From assembly GCF_001425165.1 (NCBI RefSeq), contig NZ_LMDU01000001.1, positions 1,209,311 through 1,273,310 of the forward strand: 64,000 nucleotides of DNA. Reading direction: 5' to 3'. The notes beneath the pieces were generated by a model. It did not search any database and had not been told where the DNA came from. It saw nothing but the letters and a program-made list of their open reading frames with translations. A program made the position numbers and the translations under genes. Positions 9,346 to 17,952 of the stretch are shown piece after piece. This stretch comes from Pelomonas sp. Root405 (lineage in GTDB: Bacteria > Pseudomonadota > Gammaproteobacteria > Burkholderiales > Burkholderiaceae_C). The first letter of the stretch is position 1; each line of letters starts with the position of its first letter.

Positions 9346-11043
9346 ATGGTGGAAGACCGTTACGCGCAGCTGCATGCCGACTTCCGCTGGCAGGTGCCCG
9401 ACGACTTCAACATCGCCGAAGCCTGCTGTGGGCGGTGGGCGCGCGACACGCCCAAGGCCACCGCCATTCATTTCGACAGTGACAGCGGCTGCCGCGCGCA
9501 ATACAGCTATGCGCAGCTGCAGCGTGCGGCCAACCGCCTGTCCAACGCGCTGCTGAACCAGGGCGTGCGGCGCGGCCACCGCGTCGCCATCGTGTTGCCG
9601 CAGCGCTTCGAGACGGCCGTGGCCCACATCGCCATCCAGCAAATCGGCGCGGTGGCCATGCCGCTGTCCATGCTGTTCGGCGCCGAGGCGCTGGAGTACC
9701 GGCTGCAGGACAGCGGCGCCGTGCTGGCCATCGCGGCCTGCGAGGCGCTGCCCGGTCTGCGCGAGGTCAAGGCCCGCTGCCCGGCGCTGCGCCGCATCGT
9801 GGTCGTCGGCGAATGTCCGGCATCCATCGACCCCGCGTGTGATGAGCTGCCCTGGATGCAGGCCCTGCAGGCCGAAGAGGCGCGCTTCAAGCCGGTTGCC
9901 ACCCAAGCCGACGACGCCGCCATCCTGATCTACACCAGCGGGACCACCGGCAACCCCAAGGGCGCGTTGATCCCGCAACGTGCGCTGATGGGCAACCTCA
10001 CGGGCTTCGTCGCCAGCCAGAACTGGTTCGGCTTCGACCCCTTCGATGCCAGCCAGCCGAGCGACGCCGTCTTCTGGAGCCCCGCCGACTGGGCCTGGAC
10101 CGGCGGGCTGATGGATGCGCTGCTGCCGACGCTCTACTTCGGCCGGCCCATCGTGGCCTTCCAGGGCCGCTTCGCGCCGGCCAAGGCCTTCGAGCTGATG
10201 GCGACGTATGGCGTCACGCACGCCTTCCTGTTCCCGACCGCGCTCAAGGCCATGATGAAGGCGGAGCCGCGTCCTCAGCGCCACAAGCTCAAGCTGCGCG
10301 CGCTGATGAGCGCCGGTGAGGCCGTCGGCGACGCGGTGTTCACCTGGTGTCGCGATGCGCTCGGCGTGCCCGTCAACGAGATGTTCGGCCAGACCGAGGT
10401 CAACTACGTCGTCGGCAACTGCCAGGCGCTGTGGCCGGCCCAACCCGGCAGCATGGGCCGCGCCTACCCCGGTCATCGGGTGGCCGTCATCGATGACGAC
10501 GGCCAGGAATGCGCGCCCGGCCAGACCGGCGAAGTCGCCGTGCATGCGCGCGACCGGCATGGCGTGCCCGACCCGGTCTTCTTCCTCGGCTACTGGAACA
10601 ACGAGGCGGCGACAAAGGCGAAGTTCACCGGCGACCCGGCCGACAGCTGGTGCCGCACCGGCGACCTCGCGCGCATGGACGCCGACGGCACGCTCTGGTA
10701 CGAAGGCCGCGCGGACGATGTCTTCAAGAGCGCCGGCTACCGCATCGGCCCGGGCGAGATCGAGAACTGCCTGCTCAAGCACCCGGCCGTTGCCAACGCG
10801 GCCGTTGTGCCCAAGCCCGACGCCGAGCGCGGCGCGCTGGTCAAGGCCTATGTCGTGCTGGCCGAGGGCCACAAGGGCGACGCGGCGCTCGTCGCGGCGC
10901 TGCAGGGCCATGTGAAGGCCCGCCTGGCACCTTATGAATACCCAAAGGAGATCGAGTTCATCGACGCCTTGCCGATGACCACCACCGGCAAGGTGCAGCG
11001 CCGCGTGCTGCGCCTGCGCGAGCAGGCGGCAGCAGTCGCCTAG
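9346..11043 (+). CDS. AMP-dependent acyl-CoA synthetase (ACSM/acetyl-CoA synthetase-like)
   Basis: The enzyme activates a carboxylic acid to its acyl-CoA through an acyl-adenylate. The product is 565 residues. The adenylate-forming P-loop YTSGTTGNPKG is at 196-206, the A5-type GQTE near 348, TGD in the hinge region near 441, and the catalytic Lys in TTTGKVQRR at about 549. The block FWSPADWAWTGGL resembles medium-chain acyl-CoA and acetyl-CoA synthetases rather than long-chain FadD. The chain-length preference cannot be read. The start ATG has only a weak GGGG upstream. It stands alone, with the sigma factor gene 49 nt downstream. Confidence 0.93.
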   Translation: MVEDRYAQLHADFRWQVPDDFNIAEACCGRWARDTPKATAIHFDSDSGCRAQYSYAQLQRAANRLSNALLNQGVRRGHRVAIVLPQRFETAVAHIAIQQIGAVAMPLSMLFGAEALEYRLQDSGAVLAIAACEALPGLREVKARCPALRRIVVVGECPASIDPACDELPWMQALQAEEARFKPVATQADDAAILIYTSGTTGNPKGALIPQRALMGNLTGFVASQNWFGFDPFDASQPSDAVFWSPADWAWTGGLMDALLPTLYFGRPIVAFQGRFAPAKAFELMATYGVTHAFLFPTALKAMMKAEPRPQRHKLKLRALMSAGEAVGDAVFTWCRDALGVPVNEMFGQTEVNYVVGNCQALWPAQPGSMGRAYPGHRVAVIDDDGQECAPGQTGEVAVHARDRHGVPDPVFFLGYWNNEAATKAKFTGDPADSWCRTGDLARMDADGTLWYEGRADDVFKSAGYRIGPGEIENCLLKHPAVANAAVVPKPDAERGALVKAYVVLAEGHKGDAALVAALQGHVKARLAPYEYPKEIEFIDALPMTTTGKVQRRVLRLREQAAAVA

Positions 11044-11092
11044 CTTGCAGCGCATGGCCGGGCGGCTGGCCCACTTATGGCAGCATGAAGCC

Positions 11093-11692
11093 ATGGAGAG
11101 CCTGACCCCCGACACAGCCGGCGAAGCCACCGTCACCCGCTTGCTGCACGCCTGGAAAGCGGGCAATCGCGACGCGTTCGCCCGGCTCGTCGGCCAGCTC
11201 GAAGGCGAACTGCGCCGTATGGCCGCGTCGCGGCTGCGGGGCGTCGAGACGCCTTCTCTGGCCGCGGGCGACTTGCTCCAGGACGCGTTGATGAAGCTGA
11301 TGGAGAACCCGCCGGCCTGGCAGGACCGGGGTCATTTCTTTGCCACCGTCAGCACGGCCATGCGCAGCGTCATGGTCGACCATGCCCGCGCCAGGCAGGC
11401 CGACAAGCGCGGCGGCCAGGGCGAGGCGGCCTGGCGGCGCGTCACCTACACGCTGTCGGCGCACGGCGAAGACAGCTGGATGGCCGACCTGCTGACGCTG
11501 GACCAACTGCTCACCCGCTTGCTGGCCGAGGACCCGCGCGCCCATGAGGTGCTGGAGCTGACCTATTTCGGCGGCCTGCAGCGCGACGAGATCGCCGAGG
11601 TGCTCGGCGTGTCCGTGCCCACCGTGGACCGCGAACTGCGCTTCGCCCGCGCGTGGCTGGCCGAGCAGCTTGGCCGCTCGCTGGAAGCGTGA
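11093..11692 (+). CDS. ECF-type sigma factor (ECF43/TIGR02999-like)
   Basis: This 199-residue sigma70-family factor has a region 2 (about 20-95, with LLQDALMKLM) and a region 4 helix-turn-helix (about 145-190, with LQRDEIAEVLGVSVPTVDRE). The segment MVDHARARQADKRGG is typical of the sigma subgroup linked to Ser/Thr kinases. No anti-sigma factor is present. The stop overlaps the kinase start as GTGA, so the two are translated together. In the related ECF43 pair of Vibrio parahaemolyticus the kinase phosphorylates and activates the sigma factor; I infer the same logic here. The start at 11093 fits the family; an in-frame upstream ATG at 11054 would add unrelated residues. Confidence 0.9.
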   Translation: MESLTPDTAGEATVTRLLHAWKAGNRDAFARLVGQLEGELRRMAASRLRGVETPSLAAGDLLQDALMKLMENPPAWQDRGHFFATVSTAMRSVMVDHARARQADKRGGQGEAAWRRVTYTLSAHGEDSWMADLLTLDQLLTRLLAEDPRAHEVLELTYFGGLQRDEIAEVLGVSVPTVDRELRFARAWLAEQLGRSLEA

Positions 11693-14322
11693 GCAGCCTC
11701 GGCCGCATCAAGTCGCTGTTCAACACGGTCGCCGACGCCGCCGACCCGGCGCGCGCGTTGCGCGAGCAGACCGACGCCACGCCCGAGGAGGCTGCCCGCG
11801 TGCTGCGCCTGCTGGGCCATGCCACGGAGCCGACGCGCTTCTCGCTGCCGCTGGCTCAGGCCGCCCAGGCGCTGCAGGCGCCCGAGCTGCATCCGGGCGA
11901 CCGCCTCGGCGCCTGGCTGCTCGGCGAGCCGCTGGGCGAGGGCGGCATGGGCCTGGTGTTCAGCGCCGAGCGCGACGACGGCCACTACCGCCAGCGCGCG
12001 GCCGTCAAGCTGCTGCGCGGCTGGAGCGGGCAGGAGGGCCTGGCGCGGCTGGCGCGCGAGCGGCAGATCCTCGCGTCACTGAACCACGCCCACATCGCGC
12101 GGCTGCTCGATGGCGGCACGACGCCGGCCGGGCAGCCCTATCTCGTCATGGAGTACGTCGACGGCCAGCCCATCGATGCCCATGCCGACGCGCAGGGCCT
12201 GGGGCTGGATGCACGGCTGCGGCTGTTCGAAGAGGTGTGCGGCGCGGTGGCACATGCGCATGCGCGCCTGGTCATCCATTGCGACATCAAGCCCGGCAAT
12301 GTGCTGGTCAACAGCGAGGGCCAGGTGCGCCTGCTGGACTTCGGCATCGCGCAGCTCGCCGGGCAAGGCGATGCGCAGGACTTCAGCCCCGCGGCCACGC
12401 CGGGCTTTGCGCCGCCGGAGCAACTGGCGGGCGACCACCCCGCGCCGGCCTGGGACGTGTTTGCGCTGGGCCGCCTGCTGGAGCGCCTGACCGCCGCCCA
12501 GGCGGGGCGCCGCGCGGGGGAACTGCGCGCGCTGATCGACTGCGCCTGCGCCGCCGAGCCGGCGCGGCGCTACGCCGGCGTGCCCGCCCTGCTGGACGAC
12601 CTGCAGCGGCTGCGCCACCACGCGCCGCTCGCGGCGCTGCGCGCCAGCGGCCCGGCGTACCGGCTCGGCAAGTGGCTGCGGCGGCGCTGGGCCTGGGCCT
12701 TGACCGGCGCCCTGGTGCTGACCGGCAGCGCCGCCTTCACGCACCGGCTGGTGCTGGAGCGCGACCGCGCGCAGCAGGAGGCGGCCACCACCCGCGAGGT
12801 CAGCGAGTTCGTCGTCTCGCTGTTCGAGGGTGCCGACCCGGGCCAGGGCGGCAGCCGGCATGACGTGACTGCCCGCGAGCTGCTCGACCGCGGCCGCGCG
12901 CGCCTGGAAGCCCAGCTCAAGGAGCAACCCGCCCAGCGCGGCCGGCTGCTGGAGGTGCTGGGCGATGTCTATGAGCGCCTGGGCGCCTTCCCCAAGGCGC
13001 TGGAGGCCTTCGATCAGGCCGTGAAATTGGGCGGCCTGCCGCCCGACCGCGAGGCCCGCCTGCAGGCCCGGCGCGTGCTGATGCTCGCCAACAACGGTCG
13101 CAACGACGAGGCCATCACGGCCGGCCAGCGCGCCCTCACGCTGGCGCAGGCGCTGCAGCCCGCCGACGATGCGCTGCTGGCCACCATCGAGAACCGGCTC
13201 GGCGTCGCGCTGACCAACGTTGGCCGGTTTGCAGAGGCCCAGCCGATGCTGCAGTCTTCGCTGGCGCGCTATCTCAAGGCGCCGGTCCAGCCGAACGCCA
13301 GCACCGGCTCGCTGCTGCACAACCTGGCCCGCCTGGCGGTCAAGCGCGGCGACCTGGCTGGGGCCGAGGACTTCTTCCGCCGCGCGCTGGCGGTCATGCA
13401 GCAGACCCTCGGGCCGCGTGCCGACAACGCGCTGGACACCCAGACCCAGCTCGCCCGGCTGCTGGCCGACCGACGCCAGTTCCCGGAAGCGCTGCGCCTG
13501 ATGCGCGAGGCGGCCGCCACGCGCGAGGCCGTGTGGGGCCCGCAGAACGAGCACCTGGCCTTGGTGTTGAACGAGCTGGGCACGGTCGAGCTGGATGCCG
13601 GCGAGACGGTCGCGGCGGGGCTCACGCTGCGTCGCGGCCTGGCGATGGAGGAGCAGCTCGCCGGCGGCAAGCCGAGCCGCCGGCTTGCCTTGCTCCAGCA
13701 CAACCTCGGCAGGCTGCAAATGGCGTTGGGCGACGCCGAGGCCGGGGGGCTGTTGCGCGCGGCGGTGGCCGAACGCTTGCGGCTGTCCGGCGGCAGCGAG
13801 ACGGCCTTTGTGCAGATCGCGCGCGTCAACCTGCTGCGCTGGCTGCTGCTGAAAGGCGAACTGACCGAGGCGCAGGCGGTGTTCGACGCGCTCTGGGCCG
13901 AGCGGGGCAGCCGGCCAGCGGCCGACAGGGATCGGCTGCTCGCCGAGCTTCTTGGGCTGGAGTTGGCACTGGCTCGCGCGCCCGGCATCGCCGGCCTGCA
14001 GCACCGGCTCGACGCGCTGCAGCGCCAGCCGCTCAACGAGAGCCAGCAGGCGCACGCCCTGCGGCTGCGCGCCGCGCTGGCCGAGCGCGCGGGCGACGCC
14101 CCGGCGGCGCTGCGCTGGAGCCGGGAGGCCTGGACGGCGCTGCAGGCAAGCCTGGTGCCCGGCCATGCCGGGCTGCTGCCCTTCGGCCTGACGCACCAGA
14201 GGCGCCTGCGCGAGGCCGGCCTGGCCGACGAAGTGCAGGCCCTGCGGCGCCTGCTGGCGCCGGCTGCGGCCGCCCACGCCGCCGCGTCGCCCTGGCGTCG
14301 TCAATTCTTGAACGACGGCTGA
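11689..14322 (+). CDS. transmembrane Ser/Thr protein kinase with TPR domain, non-RD
   Basis: This 877-residue Hanks-type kinase is probably the sensor and activator for the adjacent sigma factor. The kinase domain spans about 73-310: glycine loop LGEGGMGLV (82-90), Lys107 in AVKLL, catalytic loop HCDIKPGN (197-204) and DFG (217-219). The usual HRD Arg is Cys, so this is a non-RD kinase. A membrane segment is at about 335-353, followed by a large region with several TPR-like repeats (for example around GDVYERLGAFPKALEAFDQAV) to the C-terminus, likely periplasmic. The GTG start overlaps the sigma stop. Confidence 0.92.
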   Translation: MSSLGRIKSLFNTVADAADPARALREQTDATPEEAARVLRLLGHATEPTRFSLPLAQAAQALQAPELHPGDRLGAWLLGEPLGEGGMGLVFSAERDDGHYRQRAAVKLLRGWSGQEGLARLARERQILASLNHAHIARLLDGGTTPAGQPYLVMEYVDGQPIDAHADAQGLGLDARLRLFEEVCGAVAHAHARLVIHCDIKPGNVLVNSEGQVRLLDFGIAQLAGQGDAQDFSPAATPGFAPPEQLAGDHPAPAWDVFALGRLLERLTAAQAGRRAGELRALIDCACAAEPARRYAGVPALLDDLQRLRHHAPLAALRASGPAYRLGKWLRRRWAWALTGALVLTGSAAFTHRLVLERDRAQQEAATTREVSEFVVSLFEGADPGQGGSRHDVTARELLDRGRARLEAQLKEQPAQRGRLLEVLGDVYERLGAFPKALEAFDQAVKLGGLPPDREARLQARRVLMLANNGRNDEAITAGQRALTLAQALQPADDALLATIENRLGVALTNVGRFAEAQPMLQSSLARYLKAPVQPNASTGSLLHNLARLAVKRGDLAGAEDFFRRALAVMQQTLGPRADNALDTQTQLARLLADRRQFPEALRLMREAAATREAVWGPQNEHLALVLNELGTVELDAGETVAAGLTLRRGLAMEEQLAGGKPSRRLALLQHNLGRLQMALGDAEAGGLLRAAVAERLRLSGGSETAFVQIARVNLLRWLLLKGELTEAQAVFDALWAERGSRPAADRDRLLAELLGLELALARAPGIAGLQHRLDALQRQPLNESQQAHALRLRAALAERAGDAPAALRWSREAWTALQASLVPGHAGLLPFGLTHQRRLREAGLADEVQALRRLLAPAAAAHAAASPWRRQFLNDG

Positions 14323-14387
14323 TAGGCGCGCGGGCCGCAATCCGTTGAGTCATCTGAGGGCTGTTCACGGGCCCCAGGGAGATCTCG

Positions 14388-15170
14388 ATGGACCTGCTGC
14401 TCAAAGCCCTTGCCACGGCAGCCGTCGTCGCCGGCCTGCTGGTGCTGCTGCGGCGTGCCGGCCCGCGCTTCGGCGGCCTGGCCGCTGCGTTGCCGCTGAC
14501 GTCGGCGCCCGCGCTGTTCTGGCTGGGCGTGGAGCAGGGCGCGCCCTTCGCGGCCGAGGCCGCCACCTCGGCCTTGCTGTGCACGGCATTGACGCCGCTG
14601 CTGGTGCTCGTCTACGGCCGCCTGAGCCTGCGCCATGGTCCGTGGCGCTGTCTGGCCGCCGGCCTGGCGGCGGGCGCGCTGGGCGTCCTGGGGCTGCAGC
14701 CCTGGCTGGGCGGCAGCGTGATGGGCGGGCTGGTGCTGGCCGCGACCTTGAGCGTTATTGCCGTGCGGCTGATGCCCAAGCCCGCCGCCACCGCGCCGCG
14801 GCCCGGCCGCTGGCATCGAGAGCTGCTGCTGACTGCGGGTGTCTCTGCGCTGCTGACCGCGCTGATCGGCCCGTTGGTGCAGATGGGCGGGCCGAGCCAT
14901 TGCGGCCTGCTGGCGGCCCTTCCCGTCGTGGGCATGAGCACCCTGCACGGCCTGCATGGCCGGCAAGGCGCGGCCGTGGCCTGCCGCTTCCTGGGCGGCT
15001 ACCTGGACGGCACGGCGGCCAAGGCCGTCTTCCTGGCCGTGCTGGCCGCCGCACTGCTGGCGCTGCCGGCCGCCACCGCCTGGGCGCTGGCGCTGGGCGC
15101 CGCCCTGTTCACGCTGGTGCTGCTGCGCCAGCCGCCCCTGCGTCGCCGCAGCGCGGCCCTCACCACTTGA
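14388..15170 (+). CDS. polytopic membrane protein of unknown function
   Basis: I do not recognise this 260-residue protein. It is very rich in Leu and Ala, with about seven to eight hydrophobic segments and short loops. Conserved-looking stretches are GGPSHCGLLAALPVVGMSTL (about 167-186) and FLGGYLDGTAAKAVF. The start is supported by AGGGAGA about 7 nt upstream. It lies 65 nt after the kinase gene and 17 nt before the MaoC-like gene on the same strand, so it may be co-transcribed with either. A transporter or exporter role is possible but unproven. Confidence 0.75.
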   Translation: MDLLLKALATAAVVAGLLVLLRRAGPRFGGLAAALPLTSAPALFWLGVEQGAPFAAEAATSALLCTALTPLLVLVYGRLSLRHGPWRCLAAGLAAGALGVLGLQPWLGGSVMGGLVLAATLSVIAVRLMPKPAATAPRPGRWHRELLLTAGVSALLTALIGPLVQMGGPSHCGLLAALPVVGMSTLHGLHGRQGAAVACRFLGGYLDGTAAKAVFLAVLAAALLALPAATAWALALGAALFTLVLLRQPPLRRRSAALTT

Positions 15171-15187
15171 GCCTTCAAGGAGCTGCC

Positions 15188-16159
15188 ATGACCGCCACCC
15201 ATCCGCTGCCCGGCATCGCCACCCAGGCGCCCGTTGTGCCAGCCCGCGCGCTGCGTCTGCCCGGCTGCGACCGCCGGCTGGCCTATGCCGCGCACTACTG
15301 GCCGGCCACCGTGATGAACCTGCTGCGCCGGCACCGATTGCGCGCCACGGTGGACGAGCCGCGCCTGTCGGCGCCGGTCAGCATCCCGCCGGCGCTGCGG
15401 CGCGATTGGCAGGCGCTGTTCGACGCCGACGCCGCCTGCCCGCTGCTGGTGAACCAGAGCGTCGGCACGCTGCTCTATACCCGGCTGTTCGGCCAGCTCG
15501 GCCTGAACTTCCGGCGCCTGCTGCATGTGCAGCACCGCACCGAGTACCGCGTCGGTCCGGAAACCTTTGCCGCGGCCGCGCAGCAGTCGCTGGTCTGCGA
15601 GTTGGACGGCTGCTGGCGGCTGGCCGAGGACAAGGGCCTGGTGGTGTTGAGGACGCAGATCCACCTGCCCGCGGCCGAGGGCGGCGGGCTGCTGGCGGCG
15701 GTGGAGGACCGCTTCGTCATCCGCCACGTGCCCACGCACGATTGGGCGCAGCTGCCGCCACTGGACGACCGCCACGCACAACGCGACCTGTCGGGCCTGC
15801 GCAGGCGCCGGCCTGGGATCGATGTCGCCGCAGCGGGCACTCGGGTGCTGCCGCTGCAGCTGCCGGCTGACCTCGGGCGTCGTTACGGCCGGGTGTCGGG
15901 CGACCACAACCCGGTGCACACCACGGCGCTGGCCGCGCGCCTGTTCGGCCTGCCGCGGCCGTTTGCGCAGGGGCTGGCGCTGCGCAATCTCATCGTCAGC
16001 GAACTGCACCGGCTGCAGGCGCCGCTGCAGCGGCTGCAGCTGACATTCGCCCAGCCGGCCTACCTCGGCCAGACGCTGCGCCTGGTGCTGCGCGGCGACG
16101 CGCTGGAGCTGCTGGACGAAGCCGGCCGGGTGCTGGTGTTCGGTCGGGCGCAGAACTGA
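15188..16159 (+). CDS. MaoC-like (R)-hydratase domain protein
   Basis: This 323-residue protein has a C-terminal hot-dog hydratase domain. The motif YGRVSGDHNPVH (233-244) provides the expected catalytic Asp239 and His244, and FGLPRPFAQGL follows. The N-terminal 200 residues may hold a second, degenerate hot-dog fold. Such enzymes hydrate enoyl-CoA esters, and related proteins are often encoded with fatty-acid or PHA genes. The start has AAGGAG 7 nt upstream. The family link is firm; the substrate is unknown. It converges on the minus-strand operon at 16.26 kb. Confidence 0.82.
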   Translation: MTATHPLPGIATQAPVVPARALRLPGCDRRLAYAAHYWPATVMNLLRRHRLRATVDEPRLSAPVSIPPALRRDWQALFDADAACPLLVNQSVGTLLYTRLFGQLGLNFRRLLHVQHRTEYRVGPETFAAAAQQSLVCELDGCWRLAEDKGLVVLRTQIHLPAAEGGGLLAAVEDRFVIRHVPTHDWAQLPPLDDRHAQRDLSGLRRRRPGIDVAAAGTRVLPLQLPADLGRRYGRVSGDHNPVHTTALAARLFGLPRPFAQGLALRNLIVSELHRLQAPLQRLQLTFAQPAYLGQTLRLVLRGDALELLDEAGRVLVFGRAQN

Positions 16160-16260
16160 CGCCGCGCCTCAGGGTGCTGCGCGCCGATAGTTGAATCGCC
16201 AGATCAAGGTCCAGGTCTTGCCATCGCCGGTCAGCGCGAAGCCGGGCTGGCGCGCGGCGA

Positions 16261-16875
16261 TCACTGGCACTTGTAGGTCTGGCCGGTCATGGGCGCAGCG
16301 CGTGGCGCGACGTTCTGGTTGAAGCGGTCGATGCTGGCGATGCGGGATTCCTGAGTCTCCACACAGGTGTCGCCGCGACGGCGGCGTGTGCGGCCGTCGC
16401 TGGTGCGCTCCTCGACCCACTCGCCGGTGACGGCGGCAGCGTTGGCGATGCGGCTTTCGAGCGTCGGCTTGGGCGAGTTGCTGCGCGGGTCGCTGAGCGC
16501 CGGATTGCGCGCCGCAGCGGTCGAGGCGGCATAGCCAGGCGGCAGGGTCAGACGCAGCGTCGTGCGCGGTGGTTCGGCGGGCGCGGACTGCGGTTCAGCG
16601 GCAGTTGCCGGCGGGGCCGCCGCGCCATCCGGCTCGGCCGCGTCGGGACTGATGACCGGCGGCCGCATGATCGGCGGCGACGTCAGTGGCGGCGCGACCG
16701 GACGCAGCGGGTCGGGCGGGGCTGGCCGCGGCCGCTGCGGCTCGATAAGCCGGATGGCTGTGAGGCGCCGCTCGCCCGGCTCGGCCAGGCGCGGCGGCCG
16801 GTACGCCAACAGCGCCAGCAGCGCCGCCGCATGCAGTGCGACGACGACGCCGCGTGCGAGCCAGCGGTGGTTCAT
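16261..16875 (-). CDS. unrecognised membrane-anchored, proline-rich protein
   Basis: This 204-residue protein has one N-terminal hydrophobic helix (about 7-25) followed by a Pro-rich stretch (about 45-110) and a charged C-terminal part with two Cys (near 170 and 203). The layout recalls the N-terminal half of TonB (anchor plus Pro-rich spacer), but no TonB C-terminal domain is visible. It begins 3 nt after the upstream gene's stop and is the last gene of the DUF2975-XRE operon. The function is unknown. Confidence 0.75.
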   Translation of the reverse strand: MNHRWLARGVVVALHAAALLALLAYRPPRLAEPGERRLTAIRLIEPQRPRPAPPDPLRPVAPPLTSPPIMRPPVISPDAAEPDGAAAPPATAAEPQSAPAEPPRTTLRLTLPPGYAASTAAARNPALSDPRSNSPKPTLESRIANAAAVTGEWVEERTSDGRTRRRRGDTCVETQESRIASIDRFNQNVAPRAAPMTGQTYKCQ

Positions 16876-16878
16876 GCG

Positions 16879-17598
16879 CTAGAACTTGATGCTCAGCTTG
16901 CTGCCCGGGGGTGGCAGCAGTCGGGCCGTTTGGGGCCAGTTCTCCTGGCCGGTCAGCAGCGTGCAGGGCCGGCTCGCCTCACCTTTCTTCGTGCCCGGCT
17001 CGCGCGTGTCGGCCGGTGGCAGCCGCAGGCCCATCAGCTGGCCGTTCTCGCGCCATTCCAGCTCCCAGGTGGGCGTGTCGCTGCAGATGCGCACGGCGTC
17101 GATGCGCGGGAACAGCCAGCGCAGGTAGAAAGGCAGCAGCTCCTCGCGCAGCGTGCGCGCCACGCGCATGACCTGGCGCACCTTGGCCATGTCGAGCTGC
17201 TCGGGCGGCGTGGTCAGCTCAAGGGTGCCGCGCACGGCCATCTGGCCCTTGGCCGCATTGGTGGCGAAGTCGGCGGTCCTGGCTTCGACCTCGGGCAGCA
17301 GCGGCAGGTCGAAGCGTCCTTCGCCGTCGACCTTGATGGGGTAGTCGTTGTCGTCGCTCCGCACGGCCAGGCGCACATCGGCCAATGGCATCTTGGACTT
17401 CTCGGTGTCGACTTTGAAGTCCATGCGGAACAGCCCCTCGCCGTGCGCGCGCAGCTTGGTCAGCAGGCTGTTGATCTGGCCATAGGGCAGCACGCTGCCG
17501 TCGCGCTTGAGCTCCGTCTTGACGGGGGGCAGGACTTCGTTCTGGGCCTGGGCGGTGGAGGTGGCAAGCAGCCAGCAGGCAAGCAGGGGGCGCAGCAT
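16879..17598 (-). CDS. unrecognised exported protein
   Basis: This 239-residue protein starts with a typical signal peptide (about 1-19, ending TAQA), so it is predicted periplasmic. The mature part contains no motif I can name; it mixes beta-type segments with a central amphipathic stretch (about 125-165) and two Cys residues (about 172 and 217) that could form a disulphide. It sits 4 nt after the XRE regulator stop and 3 nt before the proline-rich gene, so the last three genes form a tight operon. Confidence 0.78.
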   Translation of the reverse strand: MLRPLLACWLLATSTAQAQNEVLPPVKTELKRDGSVLPYGQINSLLTKLRAHGEGLFRMDFKVDTEKSKMPLADVRLAVRSDDNDYPIKVDGEGRFDLPLLPEVEARTADFATNAAKGQMAVRGTLELTTPPEQLDMAKVRQVMRVARTLREELLPFYLRWLFPRIDAVRICSDTPTWELEWRENGQLMGLRLPPADTREPGTKKGEASRPCTLLTGQENWPQTARLLPPPGSKLSIKF

Positions 17599-17602
17599 GG
17601 GG

Positions 17603-17830
17603 TCAGGTCTCTTCAGGGGGCTCGGGGCCGGGTTCCCAGGCGAGCAGGTCGCCCGGCTGGCATTGCAGGGCGTCGCAGATGCGTGCCAGCGTGTCGAAGC
17701 GCACGCCGCGCACCTTGCCGCTTTTCAGCAGCGACAGATTGGCCTCGGTGATGCCCACGCGCTCGGCCAGCTCGCGCGAGCGCATCTTGCGGCGCGCGAG
17801 CATGACGTCGAGGGTGACGATGATGGGCAT
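17603..17830 (-). CDS. XRE-family regulator (YozG-like)
   Basis: This 75-residue protein is almost entirely one Cro/CI helix-turn-helix: RELAERVGITEANLSLLKSG (about 19-38), then DTLARICDALQCQPGDLL. This single-domain type usually accompanies DUF2975 membrane proteins, as here. It probably regulates its own operon; TTAC/GTAA half-sites are present ahead of the DUF2975 gene. A 30-bp inverted repeat separates it from the DUF2975 gene. Confidence 0.9.
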   Translation of the reverse strand: MPIIVTLDVMLARRKMRSRELAERVGITEANLSLLKSGKVRGVRFDTLARICDALQCQPGDLLAWEPGPEPPEET

Positions 17831-17863
17831 GTGTCAGCTGGCTGGATGGGGCAGCGCAGGAAT

Positions 17864-17940
17864 GCAACCACAGCGGCACAGAGACACAGAGACCGTGCGT
17901 TCTTGGAGCTGCCTCTGTGCCTCTGTGCCTCTGTGGTTGC
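17864..17940. repeat. CACAGAG-type inverted repeat element
   Basis: The left arm (17864-17893) and right arm (17911-17940) are inverted repeats of 30 bp with three mismatches and a 17-nt loop. The right arm contains three tandem CCTCTGTG units. The same CCACAGAGGCACAGAG wording is a recurrent dispersed repeat in many bacterial genomes (from general knowledge). It is inserted inside an operon, between the XRE and DUF2975 genes. Confidence 0.85.
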
Positions 17941-17952
17941 GTTTGGCGTTCA

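Noticed and set aside
17831..17952. CRISPR-like repeats (CCTCTGTG units)
   Set aside because: The units are contiguous 8-mers forming one inverted repeat, with no spacers and no cas genes.
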